NCBI GenBank assembly: GCA_021324305.1
Contig: JAJPJI010000013.1
Span: forward strand, 104,377-168,376
Length of the DNA stretch: 64,000 nt
Reading direction: 5' to 3'
Origin: Gammaproteobacteria bacterium
GTDB lineage: Bacteria; Pseudomonadota; Gammaproteobacteria; DSM-16500
In this document: one piece after another, positions 1 through 11,174 of the stretch
Position numbering within the stretch: the first letter of the stretch is position 1
Layout of the letters: every line of letters begins with the position of its first letter
Notes under the pieces: generated by a model
What the model was told of the DNA's origin: nothing
Seen by the model: only the letters and a program-made list of their open reading frames with translations
The model's database searches: none
Program-made: the position numbers and the translations under genes

Positions 1-297
1 GAACTTCTTCAGGTCATCCTGGTAACGTGGATCGTCCCATTTTTCCTGTACTTGAAAAAAAATAAACTCCCGCGCACAGATACTTTTTAATTCATCAAAA
101 TACTGAGGATAAAGATGCTCAAATACAGAATCAGGTAGCGAATCGATAATTTCCCCGATTACTTCCTCCATTTGCTTGTTCGTGATCCCGAATATTCTTG
201 CAATCTCGCTATCTGTCTGCAGATTGAAAACCAGCTTGCACATATCCTTGACGGCATTGATAACACCGTGTGAAAACTCGAGTTTTCTAACCTGCAT
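1..297 (-). CDS. Orphan protein with HTH-like segment, 3' end outside window
   Basis: An open frame runs on the minus strand from an ATG at 297 to the window edge, giving the first 99 residues without a stop. The protein is not recognised. Residues about 28-50 (around TDSEIARIFGITNKQMEEV) have the spacing and hydrophobic pattern of a helix-turn-helix, and the rest is predicted helical and acidic. There is no signal peptide. No strong ribosome binding site is visible before the ATG. It lies 38 bp downstream of the glycosyltransferase gene on the same strand, so the two may be co-transcribed. A DNA-binding role is only an inference from the HTH-like pattern. Confidence 0.55.
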   Translation of the reverse strand, partial: MQVRKLEFSHGVINAVKDMCKLVFNLQTDSEIARIFGITNKQMEEVIGEIIDSLPDSVFEHLYPQYFDELKSICAREFIFFQVQEKWDDPRYQDDLKKF

Positions 298-335
298 TAT
301 CCGGAGCCCCGATTGCGCAAATGCTTACAATACAA

Positions 336-1220
336 TTATACCTCATTTAAAAATTGCCTGGCCAATTCAAGTGAAACCCGATGGTGCCTGTATTTGTTTT
401 CCTGTTTGACATTCAAGCCAAACAGCCTCTTTATCAAGGACAAGCGCAACATATGAAAGCGCGCATGCCTTAAGTCATGTTTGACAATTTTCAAAACGTC
501 GGATTTCGGGTAGTGCTTTTTATAAAACAGCAGCTTTCCCGCTTTTTTCTTGCGCACGACTTCTTCGCGCGGATTACCTTTCTCGCTTGCGCTGCCAATA
601 TGCCGGACTGTCATCTGTTCACAATATTCAATCGTGTAGCCAAGCTTGCGTATGCGCAAACAAAGATCTGTTTCCTCGCCATACAGGAAGAAATCCTCAT
701 CGAATCCATGAATCCGTTCAAACACGTCACGCCGCGCAATCATGCTTGCACCCAGGACTGTCGCCAGTCTGCCGGGCAACTCTGAAAAATCAGCACTGGA
801 CTGTGTTTGACGGGGATAATGAAGAAACGCTGTGCGCTCAAGTTTATTATCTGCATTGACAATGCGGGTACCGGCCAGGCCACAATGAGGGTGATGATCC
901 ATAAACTGTACTGCGCGAAATAAATCCGTCTCGGTCAAACAGACAGCATCCGGATTAAGCATAAATACATAACGCCCCCTACAAATCTTGAACGCCTGAT
1001 TATTTGCCCGTCCAAAACCCTTATTATCACTGTTCGCTATCAATGCGATGCATGCCTCAAATTGACGCAGAACCTCAATGCTGTCATCGCTGCTATGGTT
1101 ATCAACGACAATGATTTCAAAATTTATATTCTGCTGACACAAAACAGATTCAACGCATTTTTTAACAAGCTGGGCAGTGTTGTAATTAACGATTATGACA
1201 GAAACATCAATGATAGGCAT
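336..1220 (-). CDS. Family 2 glycosyltransferase (rhamnosyltransferase-like)
   Basis: This 294-residue protein begins with the GT-A nucleotide-sugar fold signature (VSVIIVNYNT, residues 6-15), followed by VDNHSSDDS and a DPDAV-type metal-binding position in MLNPDAV near residue 92. The later FDEDFFLYGEETDLCLR block is typical of rhamnosyltransferase-type GT2 enzymes. Such enzymes transfer a sugar from a nucleotide donor to a cell-surface glycan at the inner face of the membrane. No transmembrane segment is seen. The C-terminal 70 residues are basic. No other polysaccharide genes are adjacent, so the acceptor cannot be predicted. The family is clear and the substrate unknown. Confidence 0.85.
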   Translation of the reverse strand: MPIIDVSVIIVNYNTAQLVKKCVESVLCQQNINFEIIVVDNHSSDDSIEVLRQFEACIALIANSDNKGFGRANNQAFKICRGRYVFMLNPDAVCLTETDLFRAVQFMDHHPHCGLAGTRIVNADNKLERTAFLHYPRQTQSSADFSELPGRLATVLGASMIARRDVFERIHGFDEDFFLYGEETDLCLRIRKLGYTIEYCEQMTVRHIGSASEKGNPREEVVRKKKAGKLLFYKKHYPKSDVLKIVKHDLRHARFHMLRLSLIKRLFGLNVKQENKYRHHRVSLELARQFLNEV

Positions 1221-1340
1221 AAGTAAGATTCATTATTAATTGGCCGCGTCAAGTATAAAGCCCACATAATGTACAAGGCAAGCTTGCGACTTAAGATAAC
1301 CCGCATGGATGAACCAGCCGCCCTGCAGAAATAAGCACAT

Positions 1341-2192
1341 TTATTTGTTCTTTTTAGCCAAGGCCATTTCATACAATACGTTTTTGCGTTCGCCAGTGAT
1401 TTTACTCGCCAGTGCGGCCGCCTGCTTGAGGGGCAGTTCCTCTAAAAGCGCATCCAGTACCTCTTCAGGAATAACCTCTTTACTTACGCTGGCTTCCTCA
1501 TCGATCCCCTCAACCAATATGACAAATTCACCACGCAATTCCTTCTCACGCGCCGTGTAATGACTGACAAGCCCTGCCAGTTCGTCAGTGAGTACAGACT
1601 CATGGATTTTGGTAATCTCTCGTGCGACGGTTGCCATTCTTGTCCCGCCAAAGACTTCCATCATGGTTTGTAATGTGGACAGCAATCGATGCGGCGCTTC
1701 GTAGAAGATCATGGTGCGAGCCTCGTGCAGCAACAACGCCAGCCGGTTGCGGCGAGCTTCAGGCTTGGCTGGCAAAAAACCCTCAAATGTGAATTTATCT
1801 GTCGGAAGCCCAGCCACGCTTAATGCCGCAATTGCAGCGCATGGTCCGGGAATAGATACCACATTGATACCTTGCGCCTTTGCCTCCCGGACCAGATGGA
1901 ACCCCGGATCACTGATTAAGGGCGTACCCGCATCGCTGATCAAAGCAACTGACTCACCCTGCTGCAAATGCTCCAATATAACCTTGAGCCGTTCCCGCTC
2001 ATTAAATTCGTGCATTGAGATACTGGGCTTGTTGATGGAGAAATGTTTTAATAAGGGTGATGAATGTCTGGTGTCTTCCGCAGCGATCCTGTCAACCTTC
2101 TTCAACACTTCAATAGCCCGCAACGTAATATCCTGCAAATTGCCTATCGGTGTGGCAACAATATACAGTGTGCCGATTTTTTCACTTTTCAT
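1341..2192 (-). CDS. rsmI: 16S rRNA (cytidine-1402 2'-O) methyltransferase RsmI
   Basis: RsmI methylates the ribose of C1402 in the decoding centre of 16S rRNA using S-adenosylmethionine. The 283-residue length is normal for the family. Visible signatures are the N-terminal GTLYIVATPIGNLQDIT, then EDTRHS, ALISDAGTPLISDPG (SAM-binding tetrapyrrole-methylase fold) and FYEAPHRL. The gene is divergent from yraN. In enterobacteria rsmI is divergent from lpoA-yraN-diaA-dolP, and here the lpoA position is empty. The start at 2192 gives the family-typical N-terminus. Confidence 0.95.
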   Translation of the reverse strand: MKSEKIGTLYIVATPIGNLQDITLRAIEVLKKVDRIAAEDTRHSSPLLKHFSINKPSISMHEFNERERLKVILEHLQQGESVALISDAGTPLISDPGFHLVREAKAQGINVVSIPGPCAAIAALSVAGLPTDKFTFEGFLPAKPEARRNRLALLLHEARTMIFYEAPHRLLSTLQTMMEVFGGTRMATVAREITKIHESVLTDELAGLVSHYTAREKELRGEFVILVEGIDEEASVSKEVIPEEVLDALLEELPLKQAAALASKITGERKNVLYEMALAKKNK

Positions 2193-2364
2193 CGCTTATC
2201 ATCTTTTTTGATAAAAAAGCATTTTAAACAATAACCACGATAAACTCTATGCACATGATTCAGCGTCATTGGTGACAATCAAATCCCTGGACCAGCAAGC
2301 ACAGCAAACTCTTGCGACATCGGAAAAAGACCTTCAGAGAGACCAAAAAACAGGAGTTTTCGGA

Positions 2365-2745
2365 ATGAATCCACTCGACAGGCAAAAAATCGGCAGACAT
2401 GCGGAAAATCAGGCATGTGCTTATCTATTGTCACTCGGCTTTATCTTGATCGAGAAAAATTATCGCTGCCGTCATGGTGAGATTGACTTAATCATGCGTG
2501 ACCGGGATGATATCGTATTCGTGGAAGTCCGCAGCCGGAGCCGCAAGGACTATGGCAGCGCAGACGAATCGATAGATAAACGCAAGAGAAACAGGATTAT
2601 CAGAGCTGCCACACATTTTTTGCAAAAGCAGCACTGGTTATATAAAGTGAGCAGCCGCTTTGATGTGATCGCCATTCATTATACAAATGGAAAATCACAG
2701 CTTGAGTGGATTAAAAACGCATTTTTGGATGAGAGTGATTTTTAG
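2365..2745 (+). CDS. yraN: YraN family (UPF0102) endonuclease-like protein
   Basis: A 126-residue protein of the YraN/UPF0102 family, which has a restriction-endonuclease-like fold. The conserved core is visible: GRHAENQACAYLL, then NYRCRHGEIDLI and IVFVEVRSR, which supply the acidic and lysine positions of a PD-(D/E)xK-like site. The start at 2365 was chosen because AGGAG lies 8 bases upstream and the family N-terminus follows directly. An upstream TTG at 2269 would add 32 residues with no family match. First gene of a yraN-diaA-dolP run. The cellular function of the family is not settled. Confidence 0.88.
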   Translation: MNPLDRQKIGRHAENQACAYLLSLGFILIEKNYRCRHGEIDLIMRDRDDIVFVEVRSRSRKDYGSADESIDKRKRNRIIRAATHFLQKQHWLYKVSSRFDVIAIHYTNGKSQLEWIKNAFLDESDF

Positions 2746-2774
2746 GGTGAAGTTTCAACAGACATTTTATATAG

Positions 2775-3970
<1,196 letters not shown>

Positions 3971-4007
3971 GATAGCTATTTATCTTCAAGCCTATTTAAT
4001 CAAAGCC

Positions 4008-4035
4008 TTCCTCCCCCGATCAAAGCGGGGAGGAA
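4008..4035. terminator. 9-bp GC-rich hairpin between convergent genes
   Basis: TTCCTCCCC (4008-4016) and GGGGAGGAA (4027-4035) form a perfect 9-bp stem with a 10-base loop. It sits between the ends of dolP (+) and the histidine kinase (-). There is no long T-run on either side, so termination efficiency is uncertain. Position and symmetry suggest a shared terminator. Confidence 0.55.
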
Positions 4036-4045
4036 ACAGATGCAA

Positions 4046-6034
4046 TCATTTCTTCGCATATTCTTCAAGGACTGCCGCGATTTCATCATAGCTGATAGGT
4101 TTTGCAATAATGCGGTTCATTCCTGAATCAAATGCCTGCTGGCGATCCCGTTCGAGAATATGTGCGGTCATGGCAACAATCGGCATCTCTTTTAAATCAG
4201 GACACTGGCGCAAACGCTTGACGATATCAAATCCACTGATATCCGGCAGACCCACATCCATGAAAATCAGATCGTATTTGTTGATTTCACACACGTTTTC
4301 CAGCACTTTCTGGCCATTATCGACCACATCCACGCAACAACCGAAATCTTCCAGCATGATTTTGGCTATTTTCTGGTTAATCAGGTTGTCTTCGACAAGC
4401 AGGACATTCGACTTATATTGCGACCGCTGCAGGAGTGATGATTTATCCGCAGCCATATTCATGCCTGAATTCTTCGAATCGGACGATTGCAGCTTTAACG
4501 ACAATGTGAATTTGAATTCGGATCCTTTTCCGACTTCGCTTTTAACTTCAATTTCACCGCCCATGGCTTCAACCAGCTGCTTGGTTATTGCGAGACCAAG
4601 ACCGATTCCCCTGTGTTTACGATGATATATTGAATCAATCTGACTGAATTTTTCAAAAATGCTTTCCAGTTTGTCACGACGGATTCCAATTCCTGTGTCA
4701 ACCACCGTGACCTCAAACAAGGCCCTGGTCTTGGATTTTTTCGGGCAATTCACGATCACCTTGATGTAACCATCTTCGGTAAACTTAATCGCATTGCCTA
4801 ATAAATTCACCAATACCTGCCTGACGCGATTGGCATCTCCAATGACTGCGCTGGTCAAATCCGGGTTATATTCAAGGATCAAATCAATGCCTTTCTCGCG
4901 TGCTTGATATTGCAGGCTCTGGACGATTTGAGTAAATAAACTGTAAAGATCAAATGGATCGTTCGAAAAAGACAGCTTTCCGGCTTCCAGCCTGGCGAAA
5001 TCCAGAATATCACTCACCAGTGAGAGCAAACTGTTTCCGGCGTTACTGATGATATCGACATATTCTTCTGATTCAGCAGGAAGACCTTTCATTTTAAGAA
5101 TTTGCGCCATTCCAAGGATTGCATTTAGCGGTGTACGCAGCTCATGACTAATCATCGCCAAGAAGTCTGACTTAGCCTGGTTTGCCACTTCAGCTCGCTG
5201 CATGGCGTCCCTTAGCTTTTGTTCATGCAAGACTTCCTTGGTGATGTCTTCAGCAATGCCCGCGAAACCAATGAAATTGTTTTTTTCATCCTGAATGGGA
5301 AAGCTGGTATCCTTGATCCATCTTATGTCCCCCTCTGGAGTAAAAATACGATAACGATATTCATATTGCGCATCCTGGCCCATTTCCTTCAGGGTCTCAA
5401 ATCGCGCCACATTGGATGCTTTCTCGCGGTCTTCGGGGTGCAGCGTATCCAGCCACGAATCAGGATTCTCGTATAAGCTGTCACGGCTTCTTCCCCACAC
5501 TTTTTCATAACCGGGACTGAGATATAATTGCTTGTTGCATGAGTTATCCCTTACCCAGAAGACGGCATGCACTTTTTCTGCGAAAAAACGAAAAAAATGG
5601 CTGGCTTGTTCCAGCTCTGCCAATCTTAATTTTTCCTGGGTGACATCTTTAGCGATGCCTGCAAACCCGATAAACTGATGATTAGTATCATAGAGAGGGA
5701 AATTCACTTCCTGGATACGCCTGATATCATTATCAGGGCGTATGATTCGATATTCCAAAAAGTTGGTCTGTCCTTCCTGCGGATTGTTCTTGATTCGGTT
5801 AATTTCAATCTCAACCTGTTTCCTGTCGTTCGGATGAACCGTCGAGAACCATGCGACACTGTCATCGTATAAGCTTTCGCATGTTCGTCCCCAGATTTTT
5901 TCATAGGCTGGACTGATATAAAGCTGGGTCTTATAATCAACATCACGGATCCAGAAAACATCCTGGCTCAGCTCGGCAAGCTTATAAAAGTACTTTCCCA
6001 GATTGATAACACTTGAGTCAGTTAACGAGTTCAT
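4046..6034 (-). CDS. Hybrid sensor histidine kinase: PAS-PAS-HisKA-HATPase-REC
   Basis: A 662-residue cytoplasmic hybrid kinase. Two homologous PAS/PAC units occupy about residues 15-135 and 150-270, each with a YKTQLYISPAYEKIWGR-like strand and ending in FIGFAGIA.DIT. The HisKA box ISHELRTPLNAILG places the phosphorylated His near residue 297. The HATPase has N, G1 and G2 boxes (NLLGNAIKFT, VVDTGIGI, GIGLGLAI), and the C-terminal receiver has its Asp in LIFMDVGLPD near residue 592. No transmembrane segment is seen, so the signal is probably cytoplasmic. There is no HPt domain or output regulator nearby, so it is an orphan. It is divergent from the NRPS gene across about 106 bp, and a regulatory link is possible but unproven. 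Confidence 0.93.
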   Translation of the reverse strand: MNSLTDSSVINLGKYFYKLAELSQDVFWIRDVDYKTQLYISPAYEKIWGRTCESLYDDSVAWFSTVHPNDRKQVEIEINRIKNNPQEGQTNFLEYRIIRPDNDIRRIQEVNFPLYDTNHQFIGFAGIAKDVTQEKLRLAELEQASHFFRFFAEKVHAVFWVRDNSCNKQLYLSPGYEKVWGRSRDSLYENPDSWLDTLHPEDREKASNVARFETLKEMGQDAQYEYRYRIFTPEGDIRWIKDTSFPIQDEKNNFIGFAGIAEDITKEVLHEQKLRDAMQRAEVANQAKSDFLAMISHELRTPLNAILGMAQILKMKGLPAESEEYVDIISNAGNSLLSLVSDILDFARLEAGKLSFSNDPFDLYSLFTQIVQSLQYQAREKGIDLILEYNPDLTSAVIGDANRVRQVLVNLLGNAIKFTEDGYIKVIVNCPKKSKTRALFEVTVVDTGIGIRRDKLESIFEKFSQIDSIYHRKHRGIGLGLAITKQLVEAMGGEIEVKSEVGKGSEFKFTLSLKLQSSDSKNSGMNMAADKSSLLQRSQYKSNVLLVEDNLINQKIAKIMLEDFGCCVDVVDNGQKVLENVCEINKYDLIFMDVGLPDISGFDIVKRLRQCPDLKEMPIVAMTAHILERDRQQAFDSGMNRIIAKPISYDEIAAVLEEYAKK

Positions 6035-6140
6035 GGCTCTAGAGACTTGTTTTTTATAAAAAAATTCGGATAAGATGTAATATTTCCAACTATTCTATCA
6101 CTAGAATGACACAAAGCAAAAATATACGAGGGTTACTGGT

Positions 6141-9100
6141 ATGATGCGACGCACAATTCAACCTCAAGCCGCCCAACGAAGCTTAATGCTGCTTGAAAGA
6201 CTTTACCCCGGCACGACCAGTAATCACCGCAGTGTTGCAGTCGAAATCACAGGGCCCATTAATCTTCCTGCCTTCAGGGAAGCATTCAAAAAGGTAATCA
6301 ATCGCCATGAAATGCTTCGAGCGTATGTCAAAGTCACCAATGAAGACAGGGTTTTTGAGATTTATGACTCAGCCGACTACCTCGATAAATTCACAACACT
6401 GAACAAATACATCGATGCTTCAGGAATAGTATCCAAGCCGAAACTTGAAGACTTTTACACGACCCTTAAAATTCTCAAGGAAGAGGAGTTTGTAGAAAAG
6501 CCATTCGACTTGCATAACATTCCTCTCTGGCGCAGCATCATTGTGAAGGTTGATGAAAATCGCTATCAATTTTCCATCATGTTCAATCACATCATCATCG
6601 ATGAAGGCTCGATAGGCGTCATATTAAGAGAGTTGTCGCATTTTTATAATCTCGAACTAGGCCAGTCTTCGCAAGCATCTCTCGATTTTATTCCCTCATT
6701 TGCAGAGCATGACATCAGTTTATCAACCCTCGAAAAAGAGGAGCGACTCGCTTACTGGAGCGAAAAGCTCAAAGACCTTAACACAACCAATTTGCAAACT
6801 GATGTTCCTCCGCAGCAATCGTTCAGATTCGCTGGCAAACGCATACGTTTCAAACTGGACAGTGATTTGATCGCGCAACTGGAAATCATCGCCAAATCAA
6901 AAGACTCCTCACTGAACCAGGTCATGCTTGCAAGCCTGTATTCTCTTCTGTATCGATATAGCGGTGAAACTGATATCTGCCTGGGCATTACTTCAGCCAA
7001 TCGCAGACATAAGGCTCTTGATTCAAAAATTGCGGAACAGATGGTCAACTGCTTTTTTAACAGCGTTCCGTTACGTCTGCAGTTTGATAAAAATGTTACT
7101 TTTCTGGAATTGCTCTCACAAACCAGGGTCACGTTGAGTGAAGCACTAAAAAAACAATTACCCCTGGATATCGTTTTTGAGGAAGCAATCAGTCCGGATA
7201 CAAAAGCGTCATTGCTGACAGCTTCTCCATTTAACTGCCTGCTCGTTCTTAACAGGCTTAAGCCAACCCTGACTCTCACCGGCACAACCGCGTCACAACC
7301 TGTAGAGCTTGATTTTGGGAGATGCAAGTTCCCCTACTTTGGAATCAATCTTGATGAATACCCTGACGGCTCATACGATTGTTTTGTTGAATATAATACA
7401 GATTTGTTCTTTGAAGAAACGATGAATCGCCTGATCGGGCACTTCAAAAAAATTCTTCAATGCATCACAGAGCAGCCTAGCGCGAAGATTTCAACTCTGC
7501 CGCTTCTGCTGGATGAAGAAAAAAAACTGATTGCTGATTTTAACGCCACAACAAAAGAACCCGTCACACAAAATTTGGTACCCGATTATTTTCATGAATG
7601 CGCAGAAGCTTACCCCGACCATATCGCACTGGTATTTCATCACAGCAATAGCAGCATTGAGAAACTGACCTATCGGGAACTGGACATACGATCATCGCAG
7701 CTTGCCAACTACCTCATACAGCATGGCATTGGACCCAACATACCGGTTGGCATTTCACTAACGAGGTCCGCTAATCTTGTTGTAGCAATACTTGCAGTCC
7801 TCAAGGCCGGTGGTGCTGTCGTAACCATGGAAACGGAAGAATGCGCATCCTTGTCTCACAAAATCAAGGATACCAAAATCCCGGTCGTCATCACTGATAG
7901 TTCAACCGCATCTCTTTTTAGCGATCTCACAACTGACATCATAAATATCGATAATGAGAAAATCGGACACGATATTGCACAAGCTTTGCCGCCCGACAAA
8001 CGACCGGCACTTAAACCAACTGACATCGCCTACATTATGTATACGTCGGGAACAAGCTCGGCTTCTGAAACGGGTGAAAAAGCCAACCCCAAAGGTGTAG
8101 TCATTACCCACGGAAGCTTTGCCAATCTTCTTAACGCACTTTTTGATTTGCATCTAAAGCCTAACACTAAAGTCATCTGCACTGCACTTCCGACATTTGA
8201 CGCCATATTCTATGACATGCTGGCGGCATGGACGACTCATGGTGAAATACATTTATGTTTCGAAGGTGGTCGATATTCTCCCCGAGTTCTTGAAGAAATC
8301 ATAGCAAAAGAAAATATTAACTTTGGTGTCTTCTTGCCCAGTCTTTTATCCGAACTCAATCCTCAGCTGCCTCTTGAGTTTGTCATCAGCATGGGCGCTG
8401 TTCCCCATGAGGAAACCATGAAAATCTGGGCAACCTCGCGCAAGGGCAGAGTTATCATGAATGGACTTGGCCACACTGAGGCAGGCGTTTGCACTTCAAT
8501 CCACATTTACAAACCTGGCACAGATCACACTATCACTGGCCAGCCAATCCGCAACATGCAAATGTTCATCATCAATCCTGAAAATTTATCTATTTGTCCG
8601 CTTGGCGTGCCTGGTGAAATTTATCTGTCAGGTCCCAGTCTTGCCCAGGGATACATCGGGAATGAGAAACTGACAAATAAAAAATTCCCTCTACTCTCAT
8701 ATAATCCAGTTGACGGAACTTTTAAAAGGCTGGGTCCATCAGAAACCAGTGAAACCGCGATCAGAGTTTATGCGACAGGCGATTATGGTTGTTATCAATT
8801 AACACAGGATAAAAAAGTTGAAATTAAATTCATCGGGCGCAAAGACAGAGTAATAAAAATTTATGGTGTCAGGGTTGATCTTGATGAAGTCGAATTCATT
8901 TTAAGAAAACATCCATCTATCAAAGATGTCGTTGTTCTTTCCAATCAGGAAAATACAGATTTGACGGCATATATGGTTCCCAGTTCAACCGGAATATCAC
9001 CTGACAATCTTCGTCAGCATATCCAGGAATACCTTACTCAAACACTGCTGCCATCCGTTGCTCATCCCAAAACAATTTGCATACTCCCGGAACTGCGTCT

Positions 9101-9623
9101 CACCAGAAATGGGAAAATCGATACCCGTGCCTTACCTGTAACCATTCCGGGTCAAAGTATAGACAAAACACGACCGCTAACAGAGTTACAAATCAGGATA
9201 CGTGAGATCTGGGCTCACGTGTTAAAACGCGATGTTGAGCAAATAAGCATCTATCATTCTTATAAAGAGAACGGCGGCAATTCACTTTCGCTTGCAAGAC
9301 TGGAAACTGAGTTGAATAAAAAATTAGCATTTAATGAGTACGTTGGCATCAATATATTATCCAAGCATATGACTATCATCAGCCTTAGTGAGACACTTGC
9401 GCCATTATTAAAATCCAGCTCAGCTCTCTCAAAATTACCCGGTGATGCCTATCGCAATTCTGATGACACTGTTGTCTTTTTCAAAAAAAAAACCTCTCAG
9501 AAGCCCGAGGTACTCCAGCACATACCGCAAAATACAGTGAAAAAGGAAACTGGTGGCACTGATACTCAAAATCATCAATCTCAAACAAGCCTTTCTTTTA
9601 AAACAACAGGAAATCTTGTTTGA
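6141..9623 (+). CDS. Single-module non-ribosomal peptide synthetase (C-A-T)
   Basis: A 1160-residue NRPS module. The condensation domain covers about residues 5-440. Its HHxxxDG motif reads NHIIIDE (149-155), keeping the second, catalytic His150 but losing the first His and the Gly. The adenylation domain (about 475-1010) has LTYREL, the ATP loop YIMYTSGTSSA near 633 with an extra ~10-residue insertion before NPKGVVITHG, then NGLGHTEAG, YATGDYG, GRKDRVIKIYG and NGKIDTRALP. The carrier domain has ENGGNSLS with the phosphopantetheine Ser1048. About 90 polar residues follow without a domain. GAGGG lies 8 bases before the ATG. The downstream gene encodes a separate thioesterase-like hydrolase. 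No phosphopantetheinyl transferase is in the window. The product is unknown. Confidence 0.92.
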   Translation: MMRRTIQPQAAQRSLMLLERLYPGTTSNHRSVAVEITGPINLPAFREAFKKVINRHEMLRAYVKVTNEDRVFEIYDSADYLDKFTTLNKYIDASGIVSKPKLEDFYTTLKILKEEEFVEKPFDLHNIPLWRSIIVKVDENRYQFSIMFNHIIIDEGSIGVILRELSHFYNLELGQSSQASLDFIPSFAEHDISLSTLEKEERLAYWSEKLKDLNTTNLQTDVPPQQSFRFAGKRIRFKLDSDLIAQLEIIAKSKDSSLNQVMLASLYSLLYRYSGETDICLGITSANRRHKALDSKIAEQMVNCFFNSVPLRLQFDKNVTFLELLSQTRVTLSEALKKQLPLDIVFEEAISPDTKASLLTASPFNCLLVLNRLKPTLTLTGTTASQPVELDFGRCKFPYFGINLDEYPDGSYDCFVEYNTDLFFEETMNRLIGHFKKILQCITEQPSAKISTLPLLLDEEKKLIADFNATTKEPVTQNLVPDYFHECAEAYPDHIALVFHHSNSSIEKLTYRELDIRSSQLANYLIQHGIGPNIPVGISLTRSANLVVAILAVLKAGGAVVTMETEECASLSHKIKDTKIPVVITDSSTASLFSDLTTDIINIDNEKIGHDIAQALPPDKRPALKPTDIAYIMYTSGTSSASETGEKANPKGVVITHGSFANLLNALFDLHLKPNTKVICTALPTFDAIFYDMLAAWTTHGEIHLCFEGGRYSPRVLEEIIAKENINFGVFLPSLLSELNPQLPLEFVISMGAVPHEETMKIWATSRKGRVIMNGLGHTEAGVCTSIHIYKPGTDHTITGQPIRNMQMFIINPENLSICPLGVPGEIYLSGPSLAQGYIGNEKLTNKKFPLLSYNPVDGTFKRLGPSETSETAIRVYATGDYGCYQLTQDKKVEIKFIGRKDRVIKIYGVRVDLDEVEFILRKHPSIKDVVVLSNQENTDLTAYMVPSSTGISPDNLRQHIQEYLTQTLLPSVAHPKTICILPELRLTRNGKIDTRALPVTIPGQSIDKTRPLTELQIRIREIWAHVLKRDVEQISIYHSYKENGGNSLSLARLETELNKKLAFNEYVGINILSKHMTIISLSETLAPLLKSSSALSKLPGDAYRNSDDTVVFFKKKTSQKPEVLQHIPQNTVKKETGGTDTQNHQSQTSLSFKTTGNLV

Positions 9624-9744
9624 TAATCCGATACAAATATGAAACTATATGAATATAATTATAGAATTATTTGTGATACTTTACTGAGTTTAATCTAATC
9701 TAGGTTGATAATAATTATTACATTCTCTTTGGGGAGTAAGTAAG

Positions 9745-11118
9745 ATGCCATTTCTTAGAGTCAGATTTGAAGGAGAGCCTGAGTCTTCGGGCAATCTCAC
9801 AGCTTATCCTACCAAGCCCAACCAGATCCCGCTTTTTTTCATCCCGGGTATTCTGGGGAATGGATCAGAATTTCAAAATATCATCGAGCAGCTAAGAGCC
9901 AATGGCGATCATAGACCTTTTTATGTTTATTACCACCCTTCAATTGCACCTGATAAAAAGCACTCATACAAAGAAGATGCAACTCTGGAAGATCAAGCCA
10001 AGTTAATTGCAGAATGCATGCTGGATATTCTACCCAAAGGCCCTCTCCCTCATCTTGTCGTAGGGTATTCATACGGATGCAGTCAGGCGGCATTGGCAGC
10101 CCGGCATCTCCCCGATGCACGGCTTTTTCTAATTGACGGTCCATCACCTGAATGCTCAAGGGAATACTTTACAAGCGACAATCCATCCTTAATTATTGAC
10201 TTGTTCAATATTGTAAAATATGCGGCAATACTATCAGAAGATGACGGAGATTTTGCCAACAGTGTTTCCATTTCATCAGATTTGCTGGATAAGTGCAAAA
10301 AACTTGACCCGCTTAGTTGCATTGATGAAATTTCAAAGTACATTTCGTTAAGAGTTGCTGGGATCAATCAATCCGAGTTTAATAAGTATTTAAAAATTGC
10401 CAAGCAAGGCATCAAGAATCTCGTTACTCCGTCGCCACCGGCATCTGAAACAGCTCTTCCGGAAAAAATTGTCACATTAATAACCAAGGAAACCTTGAAA
10501 AAGTATGGCAATCAGTATGCCGGATGGGACAAGCATACTGAACGATTGCTCCTAGTTAATGATGAGCATCTTCAGAATGAAAACCACATGAGCTTATTAG
10601 AAGTTGATCAGGAAATGAAACTCGTTCATTCAATTGAGCGATTTGTTGCTCAGGAAACCAGACCTGAAAATCTGCTAGCATTGCATTTAAATTTCCTGTT
10701 GCAAACATACTGCAAAAGCGAACCAAATTTGGAAAGACAATCTCCAACATCTATCTCACCGGAAAGCCTTAGCCCAGAAATGCAAAGATCACCCAAATCC
10801 GTTACTCCTCCAAAAAAATCCAAATCAGGTTTCTCCAGTCCTAGCACATCAGATATAGAAGATTTTAATTCTGATAATAGCGGCTCGCCAAGGGTTGAAA
10901 CATTTAGCGACGAAGATGAAAATATTTATGTAGGAGAAAACGAGGACAAAGTTAATCCATTGGAGTTTCTGGCTAATCTTGAACAAATCAAACGAAAACT
11001 GACTTTTTTCATGACGAATACTGATCAAATGGCTATTCTTACCCAGAAAAAACTTGTCGATGAACAGCCAGTGACTTCATCACGCATGGGTCTGACACCA
11101 ACCCCGCTCTCTCAGTAA
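9745..11118 (+). CDS. Alpha/beta hydrolase, thioesterase-like, with disordered C-tail
   Basis: A 457-residue protein. The N-terminal half begins IPLFFIPGILGNGSEF and has the nucleophile elbow GYSYG with Ser109, as in type I thioesterases of NRPS systems. RLFLIDG follows, as expected for the next strand. Residues about 330-457 are rich in Ser, Pro and acidic residues and look disordered, which is unusual for a thioesterase. GGGGAGT lies before the ATG. It is 121 bp downstream of the NRPS on the same strand with an AT-rich gap, so it may have its own promoter. Release of the NRPS product is the likely role. A lipase-like effector is the alternative. The catalytic Asp and His could not be placed with certainty. 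Confidence 0.75.
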   Translation: MPFLRVRFEGEPESSGNLTAYPTKPNQIPLFFIPGILGNGSEFQNIIEQLRANGDHRPFYVYYHPSIAPDKKHSYKEDATLEDQAKLIAECMLDILPKGPLPHLVVGYSYGCSQAALAARHLPDARLFLIDGPSPECSREYFTSDNPSLIIDLFNIVKYAAILSEDDGDFANSVSISSDLLDKCKKLDPLSCIDEISKYISLRVAGINQSEFNKYLKIAKQGIKNLVTPSPPASETALPEKIVTLITKETLKKYGNQYAGWDKHTERLLLVNDEHLQNENHMSLLEVDQEMKLVHSIERFVAQETRPENLLALHLNFLLQTYCKSEPNLERQSPTSISPESLSPEMQRSPKSVTPPKKSKSGFSSPSTSDIEDFNSDNSGSPRVETFSDEDENIYVGENEDKVNPLEFLANLEQIKRKLTFFMTNTDQMAILTQKKLVDEQPVTSSRMGLTPTPLSQ

Positions 11119-11174
11119 CTGACAACGTATTGATTAGATTTATTGATGTCCAGGTCAAGAGACCAAAAAATGAG

